In this document: positions 6,638 to 12,261 of the stretch, one piece after another
Position numbering within the stretch: position 1 is the first letter of the stretch
Layout of the letters: each line of letters begins with the position of its first letter
NCBI GenBank assembly: GCA_017744755.1
Contig: JAGIAU010000037.1
Coordinates: forward strand, 1 to 13,606
Source of the DNA: Microbacteriaceae bacterium
Lineage (GTDB): Bacteria; Actinomycetota; Actinomycetes; Actinomycetales; Microbacteriaceae
Length of the DNA stretch: 13,606 bases
Reading direction: 5' to 3'
Position numbers and translations under genes: made by a program
Notes under the pieces: generated by a model
Told to the model about the DNA's origin: nothing
Databases searched by the model: none
Seen by the model: the letters and a program-made list of their open reading frames with translations, nothing else

Positions 6638-6655
6638 GCGGGCACGATGGCACAG
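6629..6655 (-). promoter_or_regulatory. Hairpin covering the yraN start codon
   Basis: In the minus-strand transcript, CTGTGCCAT (6655-6647) can pair with ATGGCACGG (6637-6629) across a 9-nt loop: 9 bp including one G-U. The second arm begins with the ATG of yraN. A message reading through from DUF2469 could hide the start codon, whereas a leaderless message beginning at the ATG would lack the first arm and stay open. The repeat is seen directly; regulation is inference. Confidence 0.45.
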
Positions 6656-6675
6656 GCCACGGACATCAAGCGAAC

Positions 6676-6705
6676 GAGAAACCCCTGATCGGGGATAGCT
6701 TTCTC
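6676..6705 (-). terminator. Terminator-like hairpin between DUF2469 and yraN
   Basis: On the minus strand GAGAAA (6705-6700), a 5-nt bulge, CCCC (6694-6691), loop GATCA, GGGG (6685-6682) and TTTCTC (6681-6676) form a 10-bp bulged hairpin whose descending arm ends in a pyrimidine-rich, T-containing stretch. It lies 36 nt after the DUF2469 stop and 38 nt before yraN, where it could end or attenuate lepB-rnhB-DUF2469 transcription. This is the most terminator-like of the minus-strand hairpins. Confidence 0.5.
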
Positions 6706-6741
6706 AGGAAGCGACCTGTGGAGGACGAACCATCGGCCGCG

Positions 6742-7065
6742 TCACTCGTCGAGCGCGAGCTCCTTGGGCAGCTCCAGCTCGCGGGCGGACAGCTCCTCGA
6801 TGTTCACGTCCTTGAACGTCAGGACGCGCACCGACTTCACGAAGCGATCCGAACGGTAGACGTCCCAGACCCATACGTCGTGCATCGTCAGCTCGAAGTA
6901 GAAGTCGTGCTCGGTGTCCTTGCGCTCCAGCGCGACCTCGTTCGCGAGGTAGAACCGGCGCTCCGTCTCGATGACGTAGCGGAACTGCCCGACGACGTCA
7001 CGGTACTCGCGATAGAGGGCGAGCTCGACCTCCCGGTCGTAGTCCTCGAAGTCGTCGTCATCCAT
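6742..7065 (-). CDS. DUF2469 family protein
   Basis: A 107-residue, strongly acidic protein beginning MDDDDFEDYDREVELALYRE and carrying VVGQFRYVIETERRFYLAN and DVWVWDVYRSDRFVKSVRVLTFKDVNIEE. I recognise it as DUF2469, a small conserved family of Actinobacteria normally located directly downstream of rnhB. No enzymatic motif, signal peptide or membrane segment is seen; function is unknown. The two-thirds rich in Tyr/Phe/Trp suggest a compact folded domain after an acidic N-terminus. The gene starts 10 nt after the rnhB stop. Instead of a ribosome-binding site it has TAGACT 7 nt before the ATG, with that TAG being the rnhB stop codon itself. It may therefore be transcribed both with rnhB and from its own leaderless promoter (inference). 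Confidence 0.92.
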   Translation of the reverse strand: MDDDDFEDYDREVELALYREYRDVVGQFRYVIETERRFYLANEVALERKDTEHDFYFELTMHDVWVWDVYRSDRFVKSVRVLTFKDVNIEELSARELELPKELALDE

Positions 7066-7072
7066 GCCGGTC

Positions 7073-7078
7073 AGTCTA
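7073..7078 (-). promoter_or_regulatory. Candidate leaderless -10 (TAGACT) of DUF2469
   Basis: TAGACT on the minus strand (7078-7073) is followed by 7 nt and then the ATG, the same geometry as upstream of map and trmD. The first three bases are the stop codon of rnhB. No -35 is apparent. Confidence 0.45.
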
Positions 7079-7765
7079 GGTGCTCCGGAGTCCGGGGCCT
7101 CCAGCCGGCTCGGGCTCCAGGCGGCTGAGGAAGCTGCGCCGGTGCAGCGGGCTCAGCCCCGCGGTGCGCACGGCCTCGAGGTGCTCCGGCGCCCCGTACC
7201 CCTTGTTCCTCGCCCACCCGTAGCCCGGGTGCTCGATGTCGGAGGTCGCCATCAGTCTGTCCCTATGCACCTTCGCCAGCACGCTCGCCCCGGCCACCGA
7301 CGCGCAGTCGCGGTCTGCCTTGACCCGGGTCCGCACCGCGGTCCGCTCCTCGAGCGCGCGGCTCAGCCAGTCGTGCGAGCCGTCGAGCAGGACGATCGAG
7401 GCGGCGAGGAGAACGCCCTCCGCGCGCAGCGACCCGAGCGCCCGCGCGCCCGCGAGGCCGAGCGCCACGACGATGCCGAACGCGTCGACCTCCTCCGAGG
7501 ACGCGAGGCCGACGGCGCGCGCGGTCCCCCACACGGAGACGACCGGGTGCAGCGCCTCGCGGCGCGGCTCGCTCAGGAGCTTGGAGTCCCGCAGCCCGTC
7601 GGGCACGACGACCGCGAGCGGATCGAGTGCGACCACGCCGACCGCGACGGGACCCGCCACAGCCCCCCGCCCGACCTCGTCCATGCCGATGACGAGGCCG
7701 CCGGCCGGGAGACCGGCGGCGAGCTCGCGCTCGACGTCGAGGGTGGGGGCGACGACGGGGCTCAC
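7076..7765 (-). CDS. rnhB: Ribonuclease HII
   Basis: A 229-residue RNase HII, which cuts RNA in RNA-DNA hybrids and removes single ribonucleotides embedded in DNA. The metal-binding carboxylates are present: D29 and E30 in GMDEVGRG, D128 in LLDGSHD and D151 in VKADRDC. Also present are the G-R-G loop (32-34) that senses the ribonucleotide, DSKLLS (60-65), ASVLAKVHRD (160-169) and the HPGYGWARNKGYG block (179-191). The gene starts with GTG at 7765, overlapping the lepB stop as GTGA, so translation is coupled to lepB; the N-terminus before the catalytic motif has a normal length with this start. The C-terminal tail after LSPLHRRSF is a short Gly/Pro-rich extension. Confidence 0.96.
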   Translation of the reverse strand: MSPVVAPTLDVERELAAGLPAGGLVIGMDEVGRGAVAGPVAVGVVALDPLAVVVPDGLRDSKLLSEPRREALHPVVSVWGTARAVGLASSEEVDAFGIVVALGLAGARALGSLRAEGVLLAASIVLLDGSHDWLSRALEERTAVRTRVKADRDCASVAGASVLAKVHRDRLMATSDIEHPGYGWARNKGYGAPEHLEAVRTAGLSPLHRRSFLSRLEPEPAGGPGLRST

Positions 7766-8550
7766 GGCGCGGTGACGGCCGCGGCGGCTGCAGGCGTCTC
7801 GGGGGCCGAGGCGGTCGCACGGGCCGCCGCGACACCCTCGAAGGTCAGCGGATAGTTGTCGAGGACCCGCCAGCGATGCATGGGCCAGCTGATCACGAGC
7901 GCCTTGCCGACGACGGTCGAGACGGGCACGAAGCCGCCCCCGGGGTCGTCGATGTGGCCGAGCGAATCCTTCGAGTTCCAGCGGTTGTCGCCCATCATCC
8001 AGAGCGAGCCGTCCGGCACGGTGACGTCGAAGGGCCGGGGCGCCGATGCCTGCCCCTGCGCGAGCTGCAGGTAGGGCTCGTCGAGGGGCACGCCGTTGAC
8101 CGTCAGCTGCCCGGTCGGCGTGCAGCAGACCACGTGGTCGCCTGGCAGTCCGATGAGCCGCTTGATGAGGTGATCGTTCGAGTCCGAGGCGGTGACGCCG
8201 ATGAGCGAGCCGAGCCAGTCGAGCGCACCCAGGAACCAGTTCGACTCCGGCTCCGGCTGCGGGCCGAGCCAGCCGCCCGGGTCGCGGAACACGACGACGT
8301 CGCCGTACTGCAGCGGCATCGCGTTCGGCACGAGCTCGTTCACGATGATGCGGTCGTTGATCTGCAGCGTCGCCTCCATCGAGGACGACGGGATGTAGAA
8401 CGACCGGATCAGGTACGTCTTCAGGAGGAAGGAGACGAGGAACGCGATGACCAGGATGATGAGCAGATCCCGGAGGAACACCGCCCAGGCCGGGGATCTG
8501 CGACCGTGCCGATGCACCGGCTGCGTGTCCGGCAGCTCCGTGTCGCTCAC
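7762..8550 (-). CDS. lepB: Signal peptidase I
   Basis: A 262-residue membrane-bound type I signal peptidase that removes signal peptides from exported proteins. A short basic cytoplasmic N-terminus precedes one transmembrane helix at about 28-45. The extracellular catalytic domain follows. Box B has FYIPSSSMEATL with nucleophile S57, box D has HLIKRLIGLPGD with general base K130, and box E is GDNRWNSKDS at 187-196. There is no second transmembrane segment, only an Ala/Thr-rich C-terminal tail from about 240. The GTG start at 8550 gives a typical N-terminus and has no Shine-Dalgarno sequence; CAGGCT lies 6 nt upstream. It follows rplS after 59 nt and overlaps rnhB by GTGA. A position between rplS and rnhB is the standard actinobacterial order. 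The M23 protein in this window is a plausible substrate (inference). Confidence 0.96.
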   Translation of the reverse strand: MSDTELPDTQPVHRHGRRSPAWAVFLRDLLIILVIAFLVSFLLKTYLIRSFYIPSSSMEATLQINDRIIVNELVPNAMPLQYGDVVVFRDPGGWLGPQPEPESNWFLGALDWLGSLIGVTASDSNDHLIKRLIGLPGDHVVCCTPTGQLTVNGVPLDEPYLQLAQGQASAPRPFDVTVPDGSLWMMGDNRWNSKDSLGHIDDPGGGFVPVSTVVGKALVISWPMHRWRVLDNYPLTFEGVAAARATASAPETPAAAAAVTAP

Positions 8551-8556
8551 GTTCTT

Positions 8557-8562
8557 AGCCTG
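8557..8562 (-). promoter_or_regulatory. Candidate leaderless -10 (CAGGCT) of lepB
   Basis: CAGGCT on the minus strand, 6 nt before the lepB GTG. It differs in one base from the TAGGCT boxes of map and trmD. It lies just downstream of the rplS-lepB hairpin, giving the order hairpin, promoter, start. Confidence 0.4.
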
Positions 8563-8564
8563 TC

Positions 8565-8591
8565 ACCTCGGCATGGAAAACGCCGCGAGGT
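8565..8591 (-). terminator. Hairpin between rplS and lepB
   Basis: ACCTCGGC (8565-8572) pairs with GCC and GAGGT (8582-8584, 8587-8591) as 8 bp with a 2-nt bulge and a 9-nt loop; on the transcribed strand the loop contains TTTT. It lies 18 nt after the rplS stop and could partially terminate rplS transcription before lepB. No trailing T-run is present. Confidence 0.45.
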
Positions 8592-8609
8592 CGCTATGGC
8601 GCGCCGGGC

Positions 8610-8957
8610 TCAGCCCTCGCGCTTCTCCTTGATCTTCGCCTTCTTGCCGCGGAGCGTGCGCAGGTAGTACAGCTTCGCGCGGCGGACATCACCACGCGTG
8701 ACGACCTCGATGTGGTCGATCGACGGGGAGTGCAGCGGGAAGAGGCGCTCGACGCCGACCTGGAAGCTCACCTTGCGGACCGTGAACGTCTCGCGCACGC
8801 CCTCGCCGGAGCGGCCGATCACCACGCCCTGGAAGACCTGGATGCGGGAGCGGTTGCCATCCGTGATGTTGACGTGCACCTTGACGGTGTCGCCGGGACG
8901 GAAGTCGGGGATGTCGCTCTTGAGACCGGCGGCATCGATGCTGTCGAGGAGCTGCAT
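8610..8957 (-). CDS. rplS: 50S ribosomal protein L19
   Basis: A 115-residue L19, standard length. Diagnostic blocks are DIPDFRPGDTVKVHV, RIQVFQGVVIGRSG, ETFTVRKVSFQVGVERLFPLHSP and the basic C-terminus RRAKLYYLRTLRGKKAKIKE. L19 sits at the 30S-50S interface and contributes to an intersubunit bridge. The ATG at 8957 is preceded by a purine-rich GGGAAG about 11 nt upstream, part of which pairs with the 5' end of the leader. rplS is separated from trmD here by the inserted tetR-map pair, although trmD-rplS are commonly adjacent. It has its own promoter 110 nt upstream and is followed by lepB. Confidence 0.98.
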   Translation of the reverse strand: MQLLDSIDAAGLKSDIPDFRPGDTVKVHVNITDGNRSRIQVFQGVVIGRSGEGVRETFTVRKVSFQVGVERLFPLHSPSIDHIEVVTRGDVRRAKLYYLRTLRGKKAKIKEKREG

Positions 8958-8970
8958 GATGATTCTGCTT

Positions 8971-9062
8971 CCCGCGCCCGCCGCAGGTCGGAACGCAATC
9001 GGACGTGAAGTCGATGGCGTGCGCCCGGCGTTCCAGCTCCCCTGCGGCAGAGCCTGCGCGGG
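8971..9062 (-). promoter_or_regulatory. Structured rplS leader RNA (candidate L19 autoregulatory element)
   Basis: Four inverted repeats nest inside one another. P1 is 8971-8976 with 9057-9062 (CCCGCG/CGCGGG, 6 bp). P2 is 8980-8987 with 9041-9048 (GCCGCAGG/CCTGCGGC, 8 bp). P3 is 8990-8996 with 9028-9034 (GGAACGC/GCGTTCC, 7 bp). An apical hairpin pairs 8998-9004 with 9010-9015 (6 bp, one bulged base, 5-nt loop). P1 starts at the predicted 5' end of the mRNA, and its 3' arm contains the GGG of the GGGAAG ribosome-binding site at 8973-8968. Folding can thus hide the translation start. L19 leaders that bind L19 are known in Firmicutes; this one is not recognised as any named class. Pairing is seen directly, and regulation is inferred. 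Confidence 0.7.
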
Positions 9063-9071
9063 CACGGTCAT

Positions 9072-9103
9072 CCATTCTGCCATACCCGGCACGCCGCGTC
9101 GAA
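9072..9103 (-). promoter_or_regulatory. rplS promoter (TTCGAC - 18 bp - CAGAAT)
   Basis: Minus-strand TGGCAGAATGG (9082-9072) carries an extended -10, CAGAAT (9079-9074), with TTCGAC (9103-9098) as -35 at 18-bp spacing. The identical 11-mer, with a TTCG-type -35 at the same spacing, precedes rpsP. Predicted start near 9067, at the base of the leader hairpin. Confidence 0.65.
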
Positions 9104-9111
9104 CGGATTCA

Positions 9112-9123
9112 CCCCGAACGGGG
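9112..9123. promoter_or_regulatory. Palindrome in the tetR-rplS divergent region (candidate operator)
   Basis: CCCCGAACGGGG, a 12-bp palindrome apart from its central AA, within the slightly longer near-symmetric ACCCC...GGGGT at 9111-9126. It occupies the -35 position of the tetR promoter and ends 8 bp short of the rplS -35. TetR regulators often repress their own gene through such sites, but the sequence is short and G+C-rich, so this is tentative. Confidence 0.35.
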
Positions 9124-9136
9124 GGTCGTCACGCGC

Positions 9137-9142
9137 TAGTCT
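9137..9142 (+). promoter_or_regulatory. Candidate -10 (TAGTCT) of tetR
   Basis: TAGTCT lies 14 nt before the tetR ATG. A ribosome-binding site, GAGAGGA at 9146-9152, lies between box and start, so the mRNA leader would be very short, about 8 nt if the start is near 9149. No canonical -35. Confidence 0.45.
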
Positions 9143-9156
9143 GCTGAGAGGACACC

Positions 9157-9792
9157 ATGATCACCAACACTGACACCGCGCTCGAATCCCGCACGACGCC
9201 GGTACAGCAGAGGGGGCACGCGCGAGTCGACGCGCTGCTCGATGCTGCCGCCGAACTGGTCGAAGCCCTCGGCATCGCCGCGATGACCACGAGCGCCATC
9301 GCCGAGCGCTCGGGCTCGTCGGTCGGCGTCGTCTACCGCTACTTCCCCAACGCCGATGCGGTCCTCGTCGCGCTCGCCGAGCGCAACCGGGACCAGTTCG
9401 CCGCCCGCATCGCCTCCGAGATCCTCGTCGAGGTGCCGGGCACGTGGCAGGAGTTCGTGACCCGTTGCATCGACCTCTACGCCGACATGGCGAAGACCGT
9501 GCCTGCGTTCCGGGTCGTCCGCTTCGGCGACGTCGTCGCGCTGCGGTTCGCGAACCGGGAGTCCGCGAACAACGAGCAGCTCGGCAAGGACCTCGACGAC
9601 CTGCTCGCAGTGCACTACGGCTTCGCGCGCACCGAGTCCCTCGCCATGGCGACGCAGGTCGCCATGGAATGCGCCGACGCCGTCACCCGCCGCGCGTTCC
9701 TCCGCGAGCGCGAGGGCGACGGCCGCTTCATCGAGGCGGCCAAGGACCTGCTCATCTGCATCCTCGAGCCGCAGGCGCCCGGAGCCCGCTGA
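9157..9792 (+). CDS. TetR-family transcriptional regulator
   Basis: A 211-residue one-component regulator. The N-terminal DNA-binding domain spans about 20-73, with helix 1 at ARVDALLDAAAELVEALG and the helix-turn-helix TTSAIAERSGSSVGVVYRYF followed by PNADAVLVAL, a classic TetR signature. Residues 80-205 form the helical ligand-binding and dimerisation domain, which is too variable to name a ligand. There is no obvious efflux pump, oxidoreductase or transporter beside it to point to a target; the candidates in reach are its own promoter (palindrome at 9112-9123), divergent rplS and downstream map. It runs against the surrounding minus-strand housekeeping genes, which suggests insertion with map into the trmD-rplS junction. 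A GAGAGGA ribosome-binding site supports the ATG at 9157. Confidence 0.9.
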   Translation: MITNTDTALESRTTPVQQRGHARVDALLDAAAELVEALGIAAMTTSAIAERSGSSVGVVYRYFPNADAVLVALAERNRDQFAARIASEILVEVPGTWQEFVTRCIDLYADMAKTVPAFRVVRFGDVVALRFANRESANNEQLGKDLDDLLAVHYGFARTESLAMATQVAMECADAVTRRAFLREREGDGRFIEAAKDLLICILEPQAPGAR

Positions 9793-9800
9793 GGCGGGAT

Positions 9801-9820
9801 CGGAGCACGCGCCCGCTCCG
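9801..9820 (+). terminator. Hairpin after tetR
   Basis: CGGAGC (9801-9806) and GCTCCG (9815-9820) form a perfect 6-bp stem with an 8-nt loop, 8 nt after the tetR stop and 20 nt before the map -10. No T-run follows. Probably a weak terminator separating tetR and map. Confidence 0.4.
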
Positions 9821-9840
9821 GCGCGTTCCGCCGCTCCGAA

Positions 9841-9846
9841 TAGGCT
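9841..9846 (+). promoter_or_regulatory. Candidate leaderless -10 (TAGGCT) of map
   Basis: TAGGCT followed by exactly 7 nt and the map ATG. The same hexamer and spacing precede trmD on the other strand. There is no Shine-Dalgarno sequence between box and start, so the transcript probably begins at the initiation codon. Confidence 0.55.
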
Positions 9847-9853
9847 GGTCGGC

Positions 9854-10642
9854 ATGATCGAGCTGCGCACCCCTGCCGAGATCGATGCGATGCGCGCCGC
9901 CGGCGCGTTCGTCGCCGAGGTGCTGCAGGCGACGAAGGCGGCGGCGGCGGTCGGGGTGAACCTCCTCGAGCTCGACGCGATCGCGCACGACATGATCCGT
10001 CGGCAGGGCGCCGAGTCCTGCTACATCGACTACCACCCGTCGTTCGGCGGATCGCCGTTCGGCAAGGTCATCTGCACCTCCGTCAACGACGCCGCACTGC
10101 ACGGACTCCCCCACGACTACCGGCTCGCGGACGGCGACCTGCTCACTCTCGACTTCGCGGCGAGCGTGAACGGCTGGGTCGCGGACGCCGCGGTCAGCCT
10201 CATCGTCGGCACCCCGCGACCCGAGGACGAGCGGCTCATCGCCGTCACCGAGGAGGCGCTCCGCGCGGGGATCGCGAAGGCCGTCGTCGGGAACAGGATG
10301 GGCGACGTGAGCCACGCGATCGGCGAGGTCGCCAAGCGCAACCGGCTGCGGGTCAACCTGGACTTCGGCGGCCACAGCGTCGGACGCGAGATGCACGGCG
10401 ACCTGCACGTGCCCAACGACGGACGCCCGGGTCGCGGCTGGCCGCTCAAGGCGGGGCTCGTGTTCGCGGTCGAACCGTGGTTCTGCCTGACGACCGACCG
10501 CATCTACACGGACGAGGACGGCTGGACGCTGCGCTCCCGCGACGGCTCGCGCGCCGCGCACATCGAGCACACGATCGCGGTGACCGAGGACGGCCCGGTC
10601 ATCCTGACCGAGGGCGCGAACGCGGTCTCGCTGCTCGGCTGA
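9854..10642 (+). CDS. map: Type I methionine aminopeptidase
   Basis: A 262-residue pita-bread-fold metalloprotease that removes the initiator methionine from new proteins. The five metal ligands are in place: D100 (LTLDFA), D111 (WVADAAV), H174 (GGHSVG), E207 (VEPWF) and E238 (HIEHT), with the auxiliary H83 (ALHGLP) and H181. KVICTSVNDA at 71-80 is the typical substrate-pocket strand. There is no N-terminal SH3-binding extension. Actinobacteria often carry two map genes, and this one is not in the secY-adk-map ribosomal context, so it may be the second copy (inference). It follows tetR by 61 bp but has its own -10 (TAGGCT, 7 nt upstream) and no ribosome-binding site. It converges with trmD, with only 7 bp between the stop codons. 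Confidence 0.95.
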   Translation: MIELRTPAEIDAMRAAGAFVAEVLQATKAAAAVGVNLLELDAIAHDMIRRQGAESCYIDYHPSFGGSPFGKVICTSVNDAALHGLPHDYRLADGDLLTLDFAASVNGWVADAAVSLIVGTPRPEDERLIAVTEEALRAGIAKAVVGNRMGDVSHAIGEVAKRNRLRVNLDFGGHSVGREMHGDLHVPNDGRPGRGWPLKAGLVFAVEPWFCLTTDRIYTDEDGWTLRSRDGSRAAHIEHTIAVTEDGPVILTEGANAVSLLG

Positions 10643-10649
10643 CCGCGCC

Positions 10650-11345
10650 TCAGGCGGGCGGCAGGAGGTCCGGGCGGACGCGGGCGGTGCGCTCGAGCTG
10701 CTGCGCATGACGCCACTGCGCGATCTTCGCGTGGTGGCCGGAGAGCAGGACCTCGGGGACGTCGAGGCCGCGCCAGGAGGCGGGCTTCGTGTAGGACGGC
10801 GCCTCGAGGAGGCCGTCGCCCTCGTGGGACTCGGTCTCCAGCGAATCGGGGTTGCCGACGACGCCGGGGACGAGCCGGCCGATCGCCTCGATCATCGCCA
10901 TCGCGGCGACCTCGCCGCCGTTCAGGACGTAGTCGCCGAGGCTCAGCTCCAGCACGCGGGCGCGGGTCGCGGCGTGCTCGACGACCCGCTGATCGATGCC
11001 CTCGTAGCGACCGCAGGCGAAGACGAGATGCGGCTCGAGGGCGAGCTCACGCGCGATCGCCTGCGTGAACGGCGTGCCTGCGGGGGTCATGAACAGGACG
11101 ACCGGCTCCGGAGCGTCCGCCGGGATGAGCGCGTCGAACGCCTCGCCCCAGGGCTCGGGCCGCATGACCATGCCGGCGCCGCCGCCGTACGGGGTGTCGT
11201 CGACCGTTCGATGCCGGTCGTGCGTCCAATCGCGCAGGTCGTGCGCGTTCACGTCCAGCACGCCCGCCTCGCGCGCCTTGCCGATGAGCGACACGTCGAG
11301 GACGGAGAAGAACTCCGGGAAGATCGTGACGACGTCGATGCGCAC
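10650..11345 (-). CDS. trmD: tRNA (guanine-N1)-methyltransferase (m1G37)
   Basis: A 231-residue SPOUT-class enzyme that methylates G37 of tRNAs next to the anticodon using S-adenosylmethionine, preventing +1 frameshifts. The N-terminus RIDVVTIFPEFF is diagnostic. The trefoil knot holds MTPAG (86-90), CGRYEGIDQRV (111-121) and LSLGDYVLNGGE (134-145), and the C-terminal domain has ESHEGDGLLEAPSYTKP with the catalytic aspartate at D177. The start is GTG at 11345, the only position giving the family N-terminus. There is no Shine-Dalgarno sequence; TAGGCT sits 7 nt upstream and a 10-bp hairpin lies just before that, so transcription is probably uncoupled from rimM. The usual downstream neighbour rplS is displaced by tetR-map. 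Confidence 0.97.
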   Translation of the reverse strand: MRIDVVTIFPEFFSVLDVSLIGKAREAGVLDVNAHDLRDWTHDRHRTVDDTPYGGGAGMVMRPEPWGEAFDALIPADAPEPVVLFMTPAGTPFTQAIARELALEPHLVFACGRYEGIDQRVVEHAATRARVLELSLGDYVLNGGEVAAMAMIEAIGRLVPGVVGNPDSLETESHEGDGLLEAPSYTKPASWRGLDVPEVLLSGHHAKIAQWRHAQQLERTARVRPDLLPPA

Positions 11346-11352
11346 GCGAGTC

Positions 11353-11358
11353 AGCCTA
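11353..11358 (-). promoter_or_regulatory. Candidate leaderless -10 (TAGGCT) of trmD
   Basis: TAGGCT on the minus strand (11358-11353), then 7 nt, then the GTG start. The -35 position would fall inside the preceding hairpin and is not recognisable. Hexamer and spacing are identical to those at map. Confidence 0.55.
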
Positions 11359-11363
11359 ATCAG

Positions 11364-11386
11364 GCGACGGCCCGGTGGGCCGTCGC
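11364..11386 (-). terminator. Strong hairpin between rimM and trmD
   Basis: A perfect 10-bp stem, GCGACGGCCC (11364-11373) with GGGCCGTCGC (11377-11386), and a 3-nt loop: the tightest inverted repeat in the window. It begins 30 nt after the rimM stop and ends 5 bp before the trmD -10. No T-run follows (CTGATTAGG). Probably ends or pauses rpsP-khpA-rimM transcription so that trmD is made from its own promoter. Confidence 0.6.
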
Positions 11387-11416
11387 GGCTGGCTCGTCCG
11401 CCGGCAGGCGGGACTA

Positions 11417-11998
11417 TCAGTCATTCGCGTCGTCGAAGAGACCGCCGGGCGGGTCGACCGTGAGCGTGCCGCCCGGGACGTCGACCGCCGTGACGATCGC
11501 CTTGACGAAGGGGACGAGGACCTCGCCGCGCTCGGTGTCCACGACGAGCAGGTCCTGCGCCGGGAACTCCTCGACCCGGGCGACCGTGCCGAGCACCGGT
11601 GCGGGCGCGTTCTCCGGACTCCCGGCACCGACCACCCGCACCACCCGCAGACCGACGAGCTGGTGGTAGTACCAGGCGTCCTCCTCCTGCGGCTCGTCGG
11701 AGGCCAGCTCGACCCAGAGCACGGCCTTGACGAGCGACTCCGCGACCGTGCGGTCGGTGACGCCGGCGAAGAAGGCGACGGGCACGCCGTTGAACCACTT
11801 CAGCTCGGCGAGCTCGAGGTGCTTGCCGTGCCAGGGGCTCTCCTCCGGCACCTGCAGTGCGAACGTCGCCCCCGGCACGAAGCGGCGCGCCGGGTCGTCC
11901 GTGTACAGGTCCAGCTTGATGGCGCCCTTGAGACCATGCGCTTTCGTCAGCCGACCGACACGCAGCTCGGTCCCGGGCGGACGCTCGGGCCTGGCCAC
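11417..11998 (-). CDS. rimM: Ribosome maturation factor RimM
   Basis: A 193-residue RimM, which binds S19 and helps mature the 30S head and process 16S rRNA. The N-terminal beta-barrel begins ELRVGRLTKAHGLKGAIKLDLYTD (11-34) with the conserved G-R...HGLKG block. The C-terminal PRC-barrel (about 105-190) contains DAWYYHQLVGLRVV, LGTVARVEEFPAQDLLVV and GEVLVPFVKAIVTAVD. An additional loop, about 98-106, is acidic (DEPQEED). The start is GTG at 11998, one nucleotide after the khpA stop and without a clear ribosome-binding site, so translation is probably coupled to khpA. The start gives the normal short N-terminal lead before the barrel. Confidence 0.95.
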   Translation of the reverse strand: MARPERPPGTELRVGRLTKAHGLKGAIKLDLYTDDPARRFVPGATFALQVPEESPWHGKHLELAELKWFNGVPVAFFAGVTDRTVAESLVKAVLWVELASDEPQEEDAWYYHQLVGLRVVRVVGAGSPENAPAPVLGTVARVEEFPAQDLLVVDTERGEVLVPFVKAIVTAVDVPGGTLTVDPPGGLFDDAND

Positions 11999-11999
11999 G

Positions 12000-12242
12000 T
12001 CAGCGGTCGGTGTCGACGACGTCGACTCGGACCCGCTCCCCGTCGGCGAGGGCGCTCACGACCGTGCGGAGCGCCTTCGCCGTGCGACCGCCCCGGCCGA
12101 TCACGCGGCCGAGGTCGTCGGGGTGCACGCGCACCTCGAGCGTCTCGCCGCGGGACGAGCCCGAGGAGGCGACGACGACGGCGTCCGGGTGGTCGACGAT
12201 GCCCTTGACGAGATGCGTCAGGGTGTCGGAGAGGCGGGTCAT
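12000..12242 (-). CDS. khpA: KH-domain RNA-binding protein (KhpA family)
   Basis: An 80-residue single KH domain. The strand ETLEVRVHPDDLGRVIGRGGRTAKALRTVV contains the RNA-gripping GxxG loop (G49-R-G-G52), followed by the strand VRVDVVD. KhpA proteins are small RNA chaperones, heterodimerising with KhpB where studied, and affect sRNA and mRNA levels and cell elongation in Firmicutes. A position between rpsP and rimM is conserved in many Gram-positives. It starts 19 nt after the rpsP stop. That spacer is pyrimidine-rich with no evident Shine-Dalgarno sequence. Length is normal for the family. Confidence 0.92.
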   Translation of the reverse strand: MTRLSDTLTHLVKGIVDHPDAVVVASSGSSRGETLEVRVHPDDLGRVIGRGGRTAKALRTVVSALADGERVRVDVVDTDR

Positions 12243-12261
12243 GGGGTGGACGATCCGAGGA

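Noticed and set aside
9112..9123. CCCCGAACGGGG as a transcription terminator
   Set aside because: It lies between divergent promoters, where no incoming transcript would need to end, and its 2-nt loop is too tight; an operator reading fits better, though weakly.
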